64,000 bases of DNA from Albifimbria verrucaria (GCA_020081605.1 JAHREC010000045.1:1984001-2048000); one strand, 5' to 3'; positions 36,802 to 48,637 are shown, counted from the first letter of the stretch. Notes: generated by a model not told the origin, from the sequence alone. Made by a program: numbers and translations.

Positions 36802-37902
36802 CTAGATGTTGACATACTCCATCAATGCACTTGGATACCGGTCGCCTGCTGTCACGAAGGATTGCAAAATCTCATCGATCTCGGATAAATCTTCGTCGCT
36901 AAGGTTGATCTTGACAGAGTTTTCCTTAATTCTGTCCGGGTTGGCCGAGCCTTGGATAACCATAATCCTCGGCATTCCAGGACGCTTCGAGAGGGCCAGT
37001 ACCCAGTTGATGGCTATCTGGCTTGCGGTACAACCCTTTTTTCTGCCAGTCTTTCTACTGCAGATACCAACTCAAGATTCTTGTAGAAGTTTTGGCCTTG
37101 AAAGCGAGGCCAGTTCCGGCGGTAGTCGTTCGCTGGTATGTCTTCTGGCGAGGCGAACTTGCGGCCTAGTAAACCCCCTCCCAAGGGCGCTACAGGAGCA
37201 ACTTAGCACACACTCGAATTTACGAGAAGACTCAGACACTTACAGTACGCCCCTACCGTAATTCCCAATTCATAACAAGCTTTGAGGGTTCCGTTAGTGA
37301 TGGCGTCGAGATGAAACAGTGAAAGTTCGATTTCCAGGAAATCAATCTCCACAGTTTTGGCGGCATTGCGAAGTGAGTTAGCATTCAACTCGCTGCAGGA
37401 TATACCATCAATTTTCCCTGCTTTGACATATTCGTTAATAGTTCCTAGTGTGTCGTTTACATAGTCGACATTTGGGTCTTTTCTTGCTGCAGCAAATACA
37501 TTGATGCGGCCAACAGGACCGAGTGCCTTCAAGCAGTTCTCGAGGCTTTGAACCATGCTTTCTTTATCACCGCGAGGAATCAAGTTAGGACCCAAACCAC
37601 CCTTTACATTCAGAACGACTTTGGTGGCGTCCTCTGGATACTTCTCGAAGTATTTCGCCAAGATTATCAATGAATTTCGTTCAGATGGGCCATAAAATTC
37701 GGCACCGTTGAAGTAAGTGCATCCCGAGTCAATCGCTGCCTTTATCGCAGCAAAAGCATCTTCATCAGAAAATGGGGAGTTGGCAGATAGTCCCAGTGCT
37801 GCAAATAGTATTAGTGTCAGGTAGCTGTGATAGACGAGAATGCGAACCCATCATGCCGAATGAGACGTCACCAACAGATTTTCCGTAAATAGTATGAGGC
37901 AT
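36802..37902 (-). CDS. Aldo/keto reductase, pyridoxal-reductase-like (frame break)
   Basis: NADPH-dependent reductase of the aldo/keto reductase superfamily. Exons on the minus strand: 37902-37848, 37798-37244, 37201-36802. The N-terminal part contains SGCTYFNGAEFYGPSERNS, the region of the catalytic Asp/Tyr pair. The core has VKGGLGPNL and GKIDGISCSELNANS; the C-terminal part has ASQIAINWVL and PRIMVIQGSANPDRI, the cofactor loop. The barrel order and about 336 residues fit the family. One base appears lost in the T run 37037-37042 (A6 on the coding strand). With it the exons sum to whole codons, ending at the TAG at 36802. It sits next to the FAD-linked oxidase and at the left edge of the presumed terpene cluster; whether it belongs is uncertain. 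Confidence 0.82.
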
Positions 37903-38921
37903 CTTGAAAAGATTGATAAATTGCTTTTATATGAATTGTTACGGGTTTCTTCATAGATGTGTTTTGTGACTTTTTATTTGTTGCTATACACTTTTTCACA
38001 CGCTGGCTCAACTTATAGTGTGTCCTTATATAGCTCCCATTGTTTTTGTCGTATTTCCGCGCCGGATCGCGACTTGTTTAAGCCCGCTTGACAAAACCCT
38101 CGACATAGAGCTCGCGTTCGGGTCGCTCTTTGTGTCAGTGACTATCGCACATGTGAAGACCAGGAATGATTTATGGGCCGGATATAACACTTAAATCCGT
38201 TCATCGTCGCCATTGCACAGCACGGAATTTAGAGCATAATGACCGGATTACTAATACATCAGCAGTAGGGCTCGGCAGTAGTTGCGCAAAATAAATCTGG
38301 ATTATCTCCTAGAACTTAGCTTACATCTATTAACTATTGAGTCTTTTGTGTGAGTTATTAATAGAAACCAATGAGTGTGTTGCACGAATTACGGCTTAGT
38401 GCTAGATCTTGGAGATACCCTATTCTCATAGGGTATCTAGTTTTCCTACGGAGATGATATAGGGCATCTATTCAGAGGCTTTGCAACAAGATTTCATGAT
38501 AATATTTAAATGGGGATGTATAGTGGTTTCTTCTAACGGTGCCAAAGGAGCAAAGAGATTCATTGGATTTCGTAATCTCAATCACTGCCTGCGTAATAGC
38601 AAATTCACATCGCCAATATTGCCAAATTTGGTCACTCAAGGAGAGAACAAACGAGACTGCGGATTCTTTTGCCACAGATAAGAGAGAATCACTAAGATTT
38701 TACAAATAAGTTATCCAAAACAAAGCGAATGTATTTCTGCCTGAAAAGAGGTCATACAATGACAGCATATGACAAACAACTACACTCTGAGAACATAGGA
38801 AAGTTATGGAAACTCCACCAACAACGAATAGTACAATCAAGCCAATAGCTTACACAGTAACAGAAATCTGTCTTTGACAAAAGAAACGCCCATCTATTGC
38901 GGTTCATGAATGTAACTTGCA
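37903..38921. other. Intergenic, AT-rich (1.0 kb)
   Basis: Promoter of the aldo/keto reductase on the left (TATATAA on the minus strand at 38026-38032, about 125 nt from the ATG). An 11-bp hairpin is listed separately. No gene seen. Confidence 0.45.
38413..38438. repeat. Perfect 11-bp hairpin
   Basis: Inverted repeat AGATACCCTAT / ATAGGGTATCT with a 4-nt TCTC loop. It lies in an AT-rich spacer with no adjacent gene end in terminator position, so its role is unknown. Confidence 0.6.
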
Positions 38922-40710
38922 TCACTCAAGCTTGAAACCTCCGGGAAGCAGCTTCTGGAAGCGACCTTGAGGATCTATGAAGTTGTCAGTATTTGAAGAA
39001 TTTAATGAGAGAAAAAAATGGATCTTTTGAGGTTTGAAGAGTAGAGAGTCGAAGTCTTTAGGTCTGTGGGACAGGCTGAAAGGGTTCTGAACGCACCATA
39101 TTTGTCTCGGATTGCCTTCATCTTCTGGAGCGACTTGCCCTGACCGTATAGCTTGAAAGGCTTCTGATCCGGGCCTGCATCATTGAGGTAGACAAAAGGA
39201 TAGTGGAGGCCCTTAGCTTTGGCTTTCTTATCAATCGCTTCTATCAAGCGCTTGCTGAACTTGTTAACAACCTTATCATCAGCTGCATTCTCCCAGGCGG
39301 AGCCGATCAAAAGACTGAATTTGTCAGCAAAACAGTTTTTCCTATTCATATTTGAGCAAAGGGTGACTTACTGATGAGACCATTTCCTGGTTCTAGATCC
39401 ATGGGGTCGCCTCCTGAGGCTCTGGCAGCCTCCAGCCAGTATTTAGTCAGCATCTGGGGAGTTGCGGTAAGTGAGAGGCCTTCGACCTTCTTGAGCTCTG
39501 GTGACTTCTCAACCAGTTCAAAAAAGTTTCATTAGCTAAGCGAACGGATGCCGGGCCGGGCTGGAGCCCAGTGGACGAGAACAGCTGTCTGTATGATATA
39601 AGAATAGGCAAATATGGATGTTGGCTTGGCATATCACTAACCTTTGTGTATTGCCGCCAAAAGCCTCTGTGTTTGTTGCAGCTGTGGCATTGGCCAGGTT
39701 AGGCCATACTTGGTTGGTCGATGCCAAGGCTGGGATCTTAGAAAAGTTTCCGAATGAAGCTGGGTTAGGATCGGTGCCATCATGAAGGCACCATGACAGC
39801 AGAGTTATAGTTCCAGTAGCCGGGCTGATCTGTACTGACGGGTTGTATGACCCATAAATGTCATCGGAACCACCTCCAACGACTGAGTAGCTGGCTGCCG
39901 CATTTACAAAATCATTGAGGTACTGTGGCTGGAAAATCGTAAGACCACCGTATGCCTCCTTCATTGGGAATGTCTTAACATCGAATCGCGTGACGATGCC
40001 GTAGTTGCTTGATCCACCTTTCAATGCCCAGAACAGATCCGTGTTCTCCTTGGCATTCGCATTGACAATGGTGCTATTGGCCAGAACAACTTCATAATTT
40101 GCAACATTGTTGCTGGACCATCCAAACCGAGATCCAAAGAAGCTGATGCCACCTCCCAAAAGATAACCGGGAACACCAACCGGTGCATATCTTCCACCAG
40201 AGATACCAACGCCATAGGAAGAGGCCCAAGCAAAAACATCATACCATCGGAGGCCTGGGCTAAGCTTGGCGATAGTGTTTCCTTGGGTCATTTCCATAGT
40301 TGTCATCTTGTTAAGAGAAATCAGGATCCCCTTATCGATATTGGCAGCCTTGGGTACTGGCATGTGACCTCCGCCACGGACTGCGAATTTCGCATTATCT
40401 TGGACCAGCACAGCCAATGCATCAGCTACTTCTTGGGTATTGGAGGGCTCGAAAAGGCAGTTCGGAGAAAGCTGTGAGGTTTCTGACCAGTTGTCTAAAC
40501 CTTATCAGTACTGTATATATCAATGGGTTTCTGGACGAAACTCACCAGGGGCAACTAGAGCGTACTCCTTGCTCGACGGTAGGAAACTTTGTCGCCAAAC
40601 AGGTCTACCAGCTTTTGGCAAGTGTTGGGCTTAGCTACTGCAGTGGCATCAACAGACAATGCAAAGCTAGCCACGGAGGAAAGAGTGATGAGAAACGAAC
40701 GTCCAGCCAT
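38922..40710 (-). CDS. Secreted FAD-linked oxidoreductase, BBE-like (PCMH fold; three frame breaks)
   Basis: Flavin oxidase of the vanillyl-alcohol-oxidase/berberine-bridge-enzyme fold, commonly a tailoring oxidase in fungal clusters. Exons on the minus strand: 40710-40546, 40494-39642, 39588-39372, 39314-39097, 38974-38922. Signal peptide MAGRSFLITLSSVASFALS. The FAD domain contains VRGGGHMPVP with the His used for covalent flavin attachment, GGRYAPVGVPGYLLGGG and GSSNYGIVTRFD. The second attachment Cys of bicovalent enzymes is not present (Tyr-Ala-Pro in that loop). Breaks: GG at 40578-40579, the A6 run 39520-39525, and one base near the junction at 39314. Counting three bases gives 503 codons. 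PR-toxin-type pathways use an FAD-dependent oxidase, so participation is plausible but inferred. Confidence 0.82.
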
Positions 40711-41890
40711 TGTAAGGAATTGAGCGGTTAGCTCTTTATTGCAAAGGACAAGAGAGTAGAGAGTGCTGCTGGCTGATACAACAAGCACTTCGACATACGG
40801 CGAACGTTGGCCATTTTATATGATATCGTTAAGCTGGCAGACTTGAAGCCGTCTAAGCCGAAGCTCTGGTTCAACTTGTCGGCCAATATCCACTTTGGGG
40901 TTGATCTTACCGGAGCCGTAACCAACACGCCATCATCACTCATTGAGGGCATGCTACTCCAAAGAAGCTAGGCTGCCAGCTGAACAGCCTTAGTTTAGCG
41001 ACGGAGGGATCAGCCTGGCGTGGCTGACTAGCTCGTTTTGGAAGCAAAGGGGCGCGGCATCCAGGGGTAATTTGACAGTAAACCTCGGGGCGTCTGCCAA
41101 GCAGGCTATGGTGCTTCTGGGCGCCATAAGCCAAATTGTAGACGCAAATGTTGTGCAAGTGCAACTTCGCATCTCGCCTCAAGAGCCTATCTTACAATTC
41201 CCAGCATCTCCCAGAAATGCGTGCCAAGGACGCTAACTTCGCATTGCATAAAGGTCTCGTAGCATTGCAGGTACAGCACGTGGAGGCCATATGGGTCAGA
41301 CCCAGGACGTGCTGCCCAATTCGGCTACTGCACCAAACGCCCGGGTGAGCTCCAGAAAACTCACCCTGACAGATCAGCTCGATGGCCAACCAGTGGTAAG
41401 GGTGGATGGATCGGGTAAGTGATCTTACGATCTTTACCAGAGACTTGGTTCTATAGATGAGAACAGCGATGATACGCACGTGGCATTACGTGTAGCTTTC
41501 CTAGAAGCCCATGTACTTGCAGGACAACGGATCGTATCGTTATGCAGTAAATTAGAGCTTCTCATTCGTCAACGATGTTTCAAAGAACGATATATGGAAT
41601 CTCAAAGCGGAACATAAGAGTACTCACTCTCCAAGAAAGTCTACATACCAACCGACGAATGAGTCTACATGGAAGCTCGCAAGCTAAGGGTCACTTCATT
41701 AATGACAGGCGAGGCGGAACGTCTATTATGTAGCACGTTAGTCTATCGACAGTTGGCGCAGGTTTAGGGTGGCATCATTTGGGTGTTGTTGTGGACTTGC
41801 AAGAAAATAAAGAATAAACTTAATTCACATCACTCTCGCAGGTTACTCGAATCAGTTCCAAATTACCATTTAAATTGCTCATTTCCTGCA
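40711..41890. other. Intergenic (1.2 kb)
   Basis: Upstream region of the FAD-linked oxidase and 3' side of the first SDR. No gene, repeat or RNA recognised. Confidence 0.4.
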
Positions 41891-42962
41891 TCAAGTCTGC
41901 CTAAAGTCTGTTACGGCTTGTTGACGTCTTGTAAGCTCTGTACTCTTCCAACCAAGCCAGAAGGGCTTCAATGCTGCATGTGGCTCCTCCAGCTCTACAT
42001 AGTCCTCTCCTAGTGTCAGAATAGTCCTGCCATTCCACCTCCCGGGTCCATCATTAGCTGGCGAATCCTTGCCATAATTCTCGACTCGGTTCTTCTGCTG
42101 GGCAACAGCCGAGTATACAACAGCCCGGCCAACAAACTCGGCCGAGCTCACTGGCAACCCCACAGCAATCATAGGGCCAGCAAGGTTACCCGGCAACAAC
42201 TTGGTGATAGTTGCAGCTGGTGCGACCGAATTGATTGTGATGTTATCGACAACGAGACGGGATCTCAAACCGCGCAAGAGGCCGATTGTCTGTTCGAGTG
42301 GTCAGTTTTAGAATGAGAACAAACATTTGAAAGAAATATAGGTACTTACGGCGGCCTTGGATGCGCTGTAGACAGGTAGGTTGTGCTCAGGAGCGTATGC
42401 AGTGGCGCTGCTGGTGATGACAATGCTGCCACCTGAAGAATCTCCAGCCTGCTTTTGCTTCCGCATTTGGCTCACAGCCAGCTTAACGCAATTGACCACA
42501 CCACGGAAGTTGATATCGATCACACCATACCCCGGCTCTAGAAGCTCGCCGTCGTCTCCGAATTGGTCTTCAAAGTAATCGTACTCTTCCGACACACCCG
42601 CGTTAGCGACGAAAATGTCGATGCGGCCCGCATCAGAAATGGCTTTCTGAAAGGTTGCTCTAAGCTCGACCCATTTACCAACATTGCAGGGCAGAAAGGT
42701 CACATTGCTTGGGAGAACAGGCTCACCCTCCAGTGGCTGGGGATTGTCTCGGCGTCAGGGGTTCAAATCAAGAATGTATACCCGAGCGCCTTTCTTGGCC
42801 ATGAGACGGACGGCTGCCAGGCCGATGCCTGATGCTCCTCCTGTTCAAAGCTATTATTAGCCGTTTACACATGATAGCATATTAGGGTTAACAACCTGTG
42901 ACAATAGCCACCTTGCCTTCCAGGCTGGGGATGTCATCATTTGTGATAGTGAGGGAAGCCAT
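41891..42962 (-). CDS. Short-chain dehydrogenase/reductase (cluster SDR 1; two compensating breaks)
   Basis: NAD(P)-dependent oxidoreductase. Exons on the minus strand: 42962-42896, 42840-42350, 42289-41891. The cofactor motif spans the first junction and reads GGASGIG. The family NAG motif is in [10 protein letters not shown], the catalytic Ser in [10 protein letters not shown], and the YxxxK motif in YSASKAA at the end of exon 2. About 318 residues. In exon 2 a stop appears between two G runs (42738-42741 and 42758-42761) while the frames before and after agree; one extra and one missing base would explain it with no net change. It lies between the FAD-linked oxidase and the P450, same strand, so it fits as a tailoring alcohol/ketone dehydrogenase. 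Confidence 0.85.
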
Positions 42963-43584
42963 GGTGCTCTACAAAGATCCTAGACCTTGTCTCAAGTTGT
43001 GATGATAAGAAACTGGAACCAAGCCAACAGTTAAATCATGTTAGTGGAGTAGTATAATTACATGGTTGTAGAACACTTTATGACATCCCAGTACGAGTAT
43101 TACCTATTTGAGCGATGAAGGGATGCCGGAATGTGACTACTTATGGATTGGCCCGGGAGAAGCTTGCTATGAGTAGGGGTGAGTCTAGTTGTTTCTATTC
43201 TTACCACATTGGGGTCCTGGTCGAACGAATGAGTCATAATGAATAACGAGCTGTTTGCTCCTCGAAGATTTCGTGTCTCCACCAAGAACGAGAACGATTC
43301 AATCTGTCACTCAGTCGTTGGGAATGAGAGAATTCAGTGGTATTGACTTGCAAGAAGACGTATGCTTTGCGAACTCCCTGCAGTTCTAAAATTCCTTTCT
43401 AGATCAAATCCGTTTGAGAGTTACTATCTTGTCATGTACTAAAAGGGTTCTGAGTTCAAGAACACGGATAAAATAGTCGTCAGTTAGTCAACGCTTTATT
43501 GGCTATCTTTCCTTGTTTCCTATTTCATACGATGTAAATAGACTCTATTCTGAGATTTCTTGCTCTCCACACCCATTCTTGGAC
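42963..43584. other. Intergenic and SDR 1 promoter
   Basis: 622 bp between SDR 1 and the P450, both on the minus strand. No recognisable gene. Confidence 0.45.
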
Positions 43585-45425
43585 TTAAATTAATGCTTCC
43601 TGCGATTCCCTACGAACAACCTTTAACCACATATCGTTTTGCAGTAATAGACCATTCACAGGAACATTAATAATAGGGTTCACGGGGTTTGTCACAGATA
43701 TATCATATCGATGCAAAAGCTTTGTTCGGGTATTTGTCAGCATGGGTATAGCGTAGCTTATGAATTCGGGAGAACATACCGTGGCCAATGTTTTCCTCAA
43801 CTCAAGCATGGCAACAGTCTTTCCAAGACATTGGTATCGACCGCTCCCGAAGACGATATCGGCCGCTTGGATCATACGTCTGTACTTACCACGGGCGTCA
43901 CCCCTTTCTCACTGTAGCTATCTTCCAATTGTGAGAACGCTGCGGACTCTGCTTCAAGCCAACGTTCTGGTCGGTAAACATCTGCGTCATCGCCGAAAAT
44001 TGAGCGATTGCGCAAAATGCCGTATACGCATGTGCCCACTCTAGTTCCTCCAGGTATGAACCGACCGTCTGGCAGCTGGTCACCCTGGGGAGGAACCAGC
44101 TTCTGCAACATCGCATAAGATGGGGGCAGAAAGCGGATTGACTCGCGGATACATGCGCCCAGATAAGTCAGCTTCTGAGCCATTACATCTGTGATCACTG
44201 CTTGTGTAGTGGCTGCGTCTGCAGCCTTATAAAGTTCCGTAAGCTCATCTTGGACTTTTGTATAGATGATAGGGTTGGTGATGATGAAGAGCAGCGTACT
44301 CCGAAGAGCCGTTACGGTGGTATCTGAGCCCGCCATTCTATCAAGAATCTGTTAGTATGCGGAAAAGATAATACCAGGAAGGAAGTGTCACATCTGCAAA
44401 GTGGCCTCTGTCTCTGCCTCGCGTCTGGTCAACCCATGCTTTTGGAAGCTGCCAAGCATGTCCGTTTTTAGTTCATCCGTTGAGCCAAAGCGGGCAGCTA
44501 CAATCTTCCTCGCATATCTATTCACAAATATTAGTAGTTGGCGGTATCCCTTTCTCGCCTAAGCGACTTACCCCATGATCATGCCTACGCCAGTCTTATC
44601 CGTAGGGCGGGGCATAAACGCATTCCGGATGACAGGCAGCCTAATGATGCGATTCAAGGTAGTGAACACAGATAGCCACTCGAATACTGGAAGCACCTGC
44701 TCTGCAACTGTGCAGTATCCGTTAATGTCTTCATCTCGATGAAGAAATCCAAAAGCCTCTCCAAACGCGGCTTTTGCAATAACATCTAGAGTAAAAAATT
44801 GCGCCAGGCGCGAAAACTCCAAGTGCGTGAATTTAGAAGCAGTGGAAAGATATTTAGTATCAATCAAATGAACGAGCAATTGGATCTGCTCATCGACAGC
44901 AGTTTCTAGATGTGGGTTTTCTTTTCCCGAGTACTAGAAGACACAGGTTAGCTTGGTAAGCTTTCGTTGCATTTCCGTAACTTACTCCCGCTGCAAGTTT
45001 TCTACGCAGCTCCTGGTGTCTTCCTTCATCTCGCTCCGAGAACACATGGTCCATGTCAAAGTCAAACTTGACATTGCTGTAGATTTCCGAGCGCCTGTAT
45101 GGGCTTCTCACTGAGCTCATAGCAAGCACGTGGTCCAAGTCATCGGTGACGATATCATTTGGACTGACTCGCACAAAAGAACCTGTATTTATTAGTGTAA
45201 GTATTGTACTTGATCAGATTCTAGCCACATCTCAACCATACCATACTCATCGCACACTCTCTTCAACTCCAAATGGAGATCCTTGTGAAGAATTCCTTTC
45301 ACGATCCATAATTTCGAGATTGCAGCTATGAACGGTCCCGGAAATGCGCGAAGGCGGTACCAGGACACGAAAGAACTAACAGCCACCCAAGTGATGAAAA
45401 TGACGATGAGGATAATTGCCAACAT
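43585..45425 (-). CDS. Cytochrome P450, pisatin-demethylase-like group (cluster P450 1; frame break)
   Basis: Microsomal monooxygenase. Exons on the minus strand: 45425-45242, 45182-44986, 44933-44572, 44517-44392, 44337-43585; introns are 52-59 nt. N-terminal anchor MLAIILIVIFITWVAVSSF, hinge LRAFPGPF, I-helix AGSDTT at the start of exon 5, ExxR in RESIRFLPP, PERWLE, and heme loop FGSGRYQCLGK with the ligand Cys. The frame changes by one base at CC 43889-43890, between PERW and the heme loop. With that base the coding length is 541 codons. As given, the heme loop would be out of frame. It is divergent from the aristolochene synthase and shares its promoter, which is the strongest positional sign of joint function. 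Confidence 0.88.
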
Positions 45426-45839
45426 GGTTGATTTGTTTCAATTCAATTATGGGCTGTACGGTGTTTTCCTGGAGAGAAAACAATACATCAGCCTTGGAAA
45501 TGATGATCAAGACACAGAAGCATCCACTCTTTGTCCAAAATTGCTAAGGACAAGACTTTTACAAAACCAAAGTGTGAGAAGGCCCGGACTACTACCATAT
45601 CGGACTCCCTGGTTCAAGAGCAGAAGGAGGAAATGTAACCGGCCCCAACTAACCGTATTTGGACTCGCACCCAGAAAGGTGTTTTCTCAGCCAGTTTCTT
45701 CCCATTACGGGTTTTTACCACTCTGGGCAGTGAATGGAGGCCGAGGAGCCTTCGCCGAAGCAGCCAATGCATTCTGCGTCCGAAGGCCATGACAGAACGG
45801 CGTCACTATGCGGAAATAGCTTGATGTCGAAATGGGAGT

Positions 45840-45861
45840 ATCTCGAAGTGATCAACGAGAT
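45840..45861. promoter_or_regulatory. Inverted repeat TCG-N10-CGA, candidate Zn2Cys6 operator
   Basis: ATCTCG, ten bases, then CGAGAT: a perfect 6-bp inverted repeat about 30 nt upstream of the TATA box and 178 nt upstream of the synthase ATG. TCG/CGA half-sites are typical of Zn2Cys6 regulators of the AflR group, although AflR itself prefers a 5-nt spacer. Confidence 0.4.
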
Positions 45862-45889
45862 GTTACTGAATTCGTCAAGTCTTGATAAT

Positions 45890-45897
45890 TATAAAAA
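45890..45897 (+). promoter_or_regulatory. TATA box candidate of aristolochene synthase
   Basis: TATAAAAA 142 nt upstream of the ATG at 46039. Confidence 0.45.
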
Positions 45898-46038
45898 GAT
45901 GTAAACGAGCCTGCTGTTGATAGATGTCTCCAAGCAGCATCTCAAGCTCAACACAAGACAAGAAAGCTACTCATCTACAAATACAATCTACACAACCTTT
46001 CCAACTTCCATCGACCGAATACACCTCAATTCGAAGCA

Positions 46039-47196
46039 ATGGCTGCTGTTCTGAACCCCATCGAGCCGGTAGGCCCCAAGTTCCTGGACCAGGCTCAGCA
46101 TCTGGAGAAGAGCCAGCCTACAACTCAGGAGACTCTTGTGTTGGACGCCGTCACTTCGTCAAACTGGACAATCCCCAAGTCAGACTGGACTCCCTATTGC
46201 CACCCTCGTGTTGAGGAGGTCTCCCGCGAAGTTGATGGTTACTTCCTCGAGCACTGGGAGTTCCCCAACGCCAAGGCAGAGCGCGTCTTCGTCAATGCAG
46301 GATTCTCCCGAGTCACCTGCCTCTACTTTCCTCGCCAAGGACGACAGAATTCACTTTGCCTGCCGTCTGCTGACTCTCTTGTTCCTCATTGATGGTATGG
46401 GATAAAACCCTCTCGCTCTTCTATATAGACCAAACGCTAAAATTTGCTACTAGATATTCTGGAGGAGATGTCTTTTGATGACGGCTCTGCTTACAACGAG
46501 AAGCTCATTCCTATTGCCCGCGGCGACGTTAAGCCCGACCGCAACATCCCTGTTGAGTGGATTACCTACGACCTCTGGGAGAGCATGCGTGCCTGCGACA
46601 AGGAGCTGGCCGATGAGGTGTTGGAGCCTACCTTCCTGTTCATGAGGGCACAAACAGACAAGGTCCGCATGAGCATCAACGAGCTTGGACACTATCTGGA
46701 GTACCGTGAGAAGGATGTCGGAAAGGCGTAAGTAAATGTTACCTCGATTGTGATGCGAAACATGGCTAACCTATGCGCTGAAAAGGCTGCTGTCATCGCT
46801 CATGCGCTTCGCTATGCAGCTTAACCTGACCCCTGAGGAGCTGGCTATTGTCAAGCCTCTTGAGCAGAACTGCTCCAAGCAGATTTCGGTTGTCAACGAC
46901 ATCTACTCCTGGGAGAAGGAGGTCCGCGCCGCCGAGATTGGCCACAAGGAGGGTCATTCCTTTGCAGCGCCGTCAAAGTCTTCTCTGAGAGCACCTCGCT
47001 CAGCATCGAAGCATCTCGCCGCGTTCTCTGGCACATGACTCGTGAGTGGGAGAAGGTGCACGACCGATTGGTTGTCGAGGTGGAGAGCCAGGGCTGCCGA
47101 GATGAGGTCAAGGATTACATGAAGGGTTTGGAGTACCAGATGAGCGGCAATGAGCTCTGGAGCAAGACTACCCTGCGATATTCCGTCGTCGAGTAA
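46039..47196 (+). CDS. ari1: Aristolochene synthase (class I sesquiterpene cyclase; two frame breaks)
   Basis: Cyclises farnesyl diphosphate to (+)-aristolochene, first committed step to eremophilanes such as PR toxin. Exons are 46039-46394, 46454-46727 and 46786-47196. Conserved landmarks: EEVSREVDGYFLEHWEFPNA, AGFSRVTCLYFP, the aspartate-rich metal motif DDILEE formed across the first junction, PVEWITYDLWESMRA, FLFMRAQTDK, the NSE metal triad in VNDIYSWEKE, and the C-terminal GNELWSKTTLRYSVVE with the Arg-Tyr pair. These segments match the aristolochene synthase family as I know it more closely than other fungal cyclases. Length about 347 residues is usual. Breaks: near 46330 (two bases) and TTT 46961-46963 (one base); counting them, all phases close at the TAA at 47194. 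As given, two thirds of the enzyme is out of frame. Product assignment rests on family resemblance. Confidence 0.9.
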
Positions 47197-47864
47197 AGCT
47201 ATGGCCTCACTCAGCTGCGGAAAAGCAGCAACTCCTCACCGGTCGGCCTGAACACCGCAAGAGGGTGTGGTCTTACCACTCACGCCGCCTCGACGATACA
47301 TAGTTTCTTCAGTTAGTTTAATGATCTGCCTTGTTCTTAGGTTCAATCGTTGCCAGTGATACTGCAAGGGCCCATCCCTGAATTCATGCGAGGTGTACTA
47401 CTAGGCTCCTCCAAACCCAGCCCATGCACCAAGACCATCAGCTAAATTGCCATGGGATGCTTCGCCACCGATCGAAGACCGCAGGGACATCAACTAGTGC
47501 ACCCAAACGTTCGGCTCGGGCCGTTACTACAAAGAGTACTAACCCGACTAGCTTCAGAGCGGCTCACTCACACCCCGGGCGAACTCGCTGAAGAGCGTAT
47601 CCAACTCACCTATAATAGGGCGCCTAATAAGCCTGCTGACGTGCCACAAGCCCTGTGGACGGAGCACATGGGCGAGGCGTGCAGTTAGTAGCATGGTGTC
47701 CAGCTACTGTAGGTTGCTGCAGGCGATCGCGCCAGGATGCTCCATGTCGCCGTTGATCGATGTGCATCGTCGATGTCCCTGTCGATCTTATCCGCGGGTT
47801 CAGCTGCCCGGTAGCGGAGGAAAGTACATGAGTCTCTTGCGCTCCTCGATTTTCAACAACCAAC
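47197..47864. other. Intergenic (3' side of aristolochene synthase)
   Basis: 668 bp. GC-rich short frames at 47450-47860 have no motif. Ends at the tRNA gene. Confidence 0.45.
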
Positions 47865-47964
47865 GGTGAGATGGCCGAGTTGGTTATGGCGCCAGGTTAA
47901 GGTAACCTTAACATGTTATTTCCTGGTGGGGCAACCCGCGTGAGTTCGAGTCTCACTCTCATCA
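47865..47964 (+). tRNA. tRNA-Leu(AAG) with an 18-nt intron
   Basis: Type II tRNA. The acceptor stem GGTGAGA pairs with TCTCATC (one G-T), the D-arm has GCC/GGC, the anticodon stem CCAGG pairs with CCTGG, the T-stem GTGAG pairs with CTCAC around TTCGAGT, and a long variable arm lies between. Discriminator base is A, as for leucine. Anticodon AAG is at 47899-47901; one base later an 18-nt intron (47903-47920) begins, the canonical position. A Pol III T-run follows at once. Confidence 0.9.
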
Positions 47965-47968
47965 TTTC

Positions 47969-47973
47969 TTTTT
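47969..47973 (+). terminator. Pol III terminator of the tRNA
   Basis: Run of five T four bases after the tRNA. Confidence 0.7.
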
Positions 47974-48637
47974 GCCATTTTCCTCTCTTTTAGCCGGATG
48001 AGCGAACCAGCTGAATGCCATTGCACAAAAATAAATCAACCAATACGTGATCATGCATGATTTTTGCTGTAGGAACATGATTTTTAATAATAATACTAAT
48101 CCATCGTTTCATTACGTGTGCTGAACTCGACTGGGCGGCTCAAAACCCTGTCTGTATATCACCAAGCCGTACGGCAAATGGGTGGCAGCAGTTGTCTCCA
48201 GACTCCACTACCCTACCCTATATCACAGCAGGTTCAATAGATTTAGATAATTATTCCAAAACATAGGAGTTATCGACTTTACTTTATTTGTATAAGGTCA
48301 TAGGAATGAGAGATAACATTGAGTCAAATGATGCAAGTACCACCGCAGTCTTAGTATGTTGCCTTGGTCTCTTCATAGTGCTTCGTCTGTTGCTCACTTA
48401 TTGGTCTATGGTGCTCCGTCAAAATGGGGCGGTTTTACTAGCGACCAGCTCATTGATAGCCAGCATCAGAATATTAGCTACAAAATCACAGTTAATGAAT
48501 GGAATGAGGCAATCAAAGTCATAGCATAAAATAAAATAGCAATCAATTCATTAGACATATCCAAATACGTATTCTGAACTCCATCGCGGTATTTTAACCT
48601 TATAGATCCCTATCCTGTTCAAACTCCATGAAATCTT
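47974..48637. other. Intergenic, AT-rich
   Basis: 664 bp between the tRNA and SDR 2. A minor ORF-like stretch at 48288-48524 has a hydrophobic segment but no homology I can name; not called. Confidence 0.4.

Larger units (their letters stand above)
45426..46038. promoter_or_regulatory. Divergent promoter of P450 1 and aristolochene synthase
   Basis: 613 bp between two divergent start codons. Contains two CGGACT words (45584-45590 and 45600-45606), an inverted repeat at 45840-45861 and a TATA box at 45890-45897. Candidate site of joint control. Confidence 0.6.
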
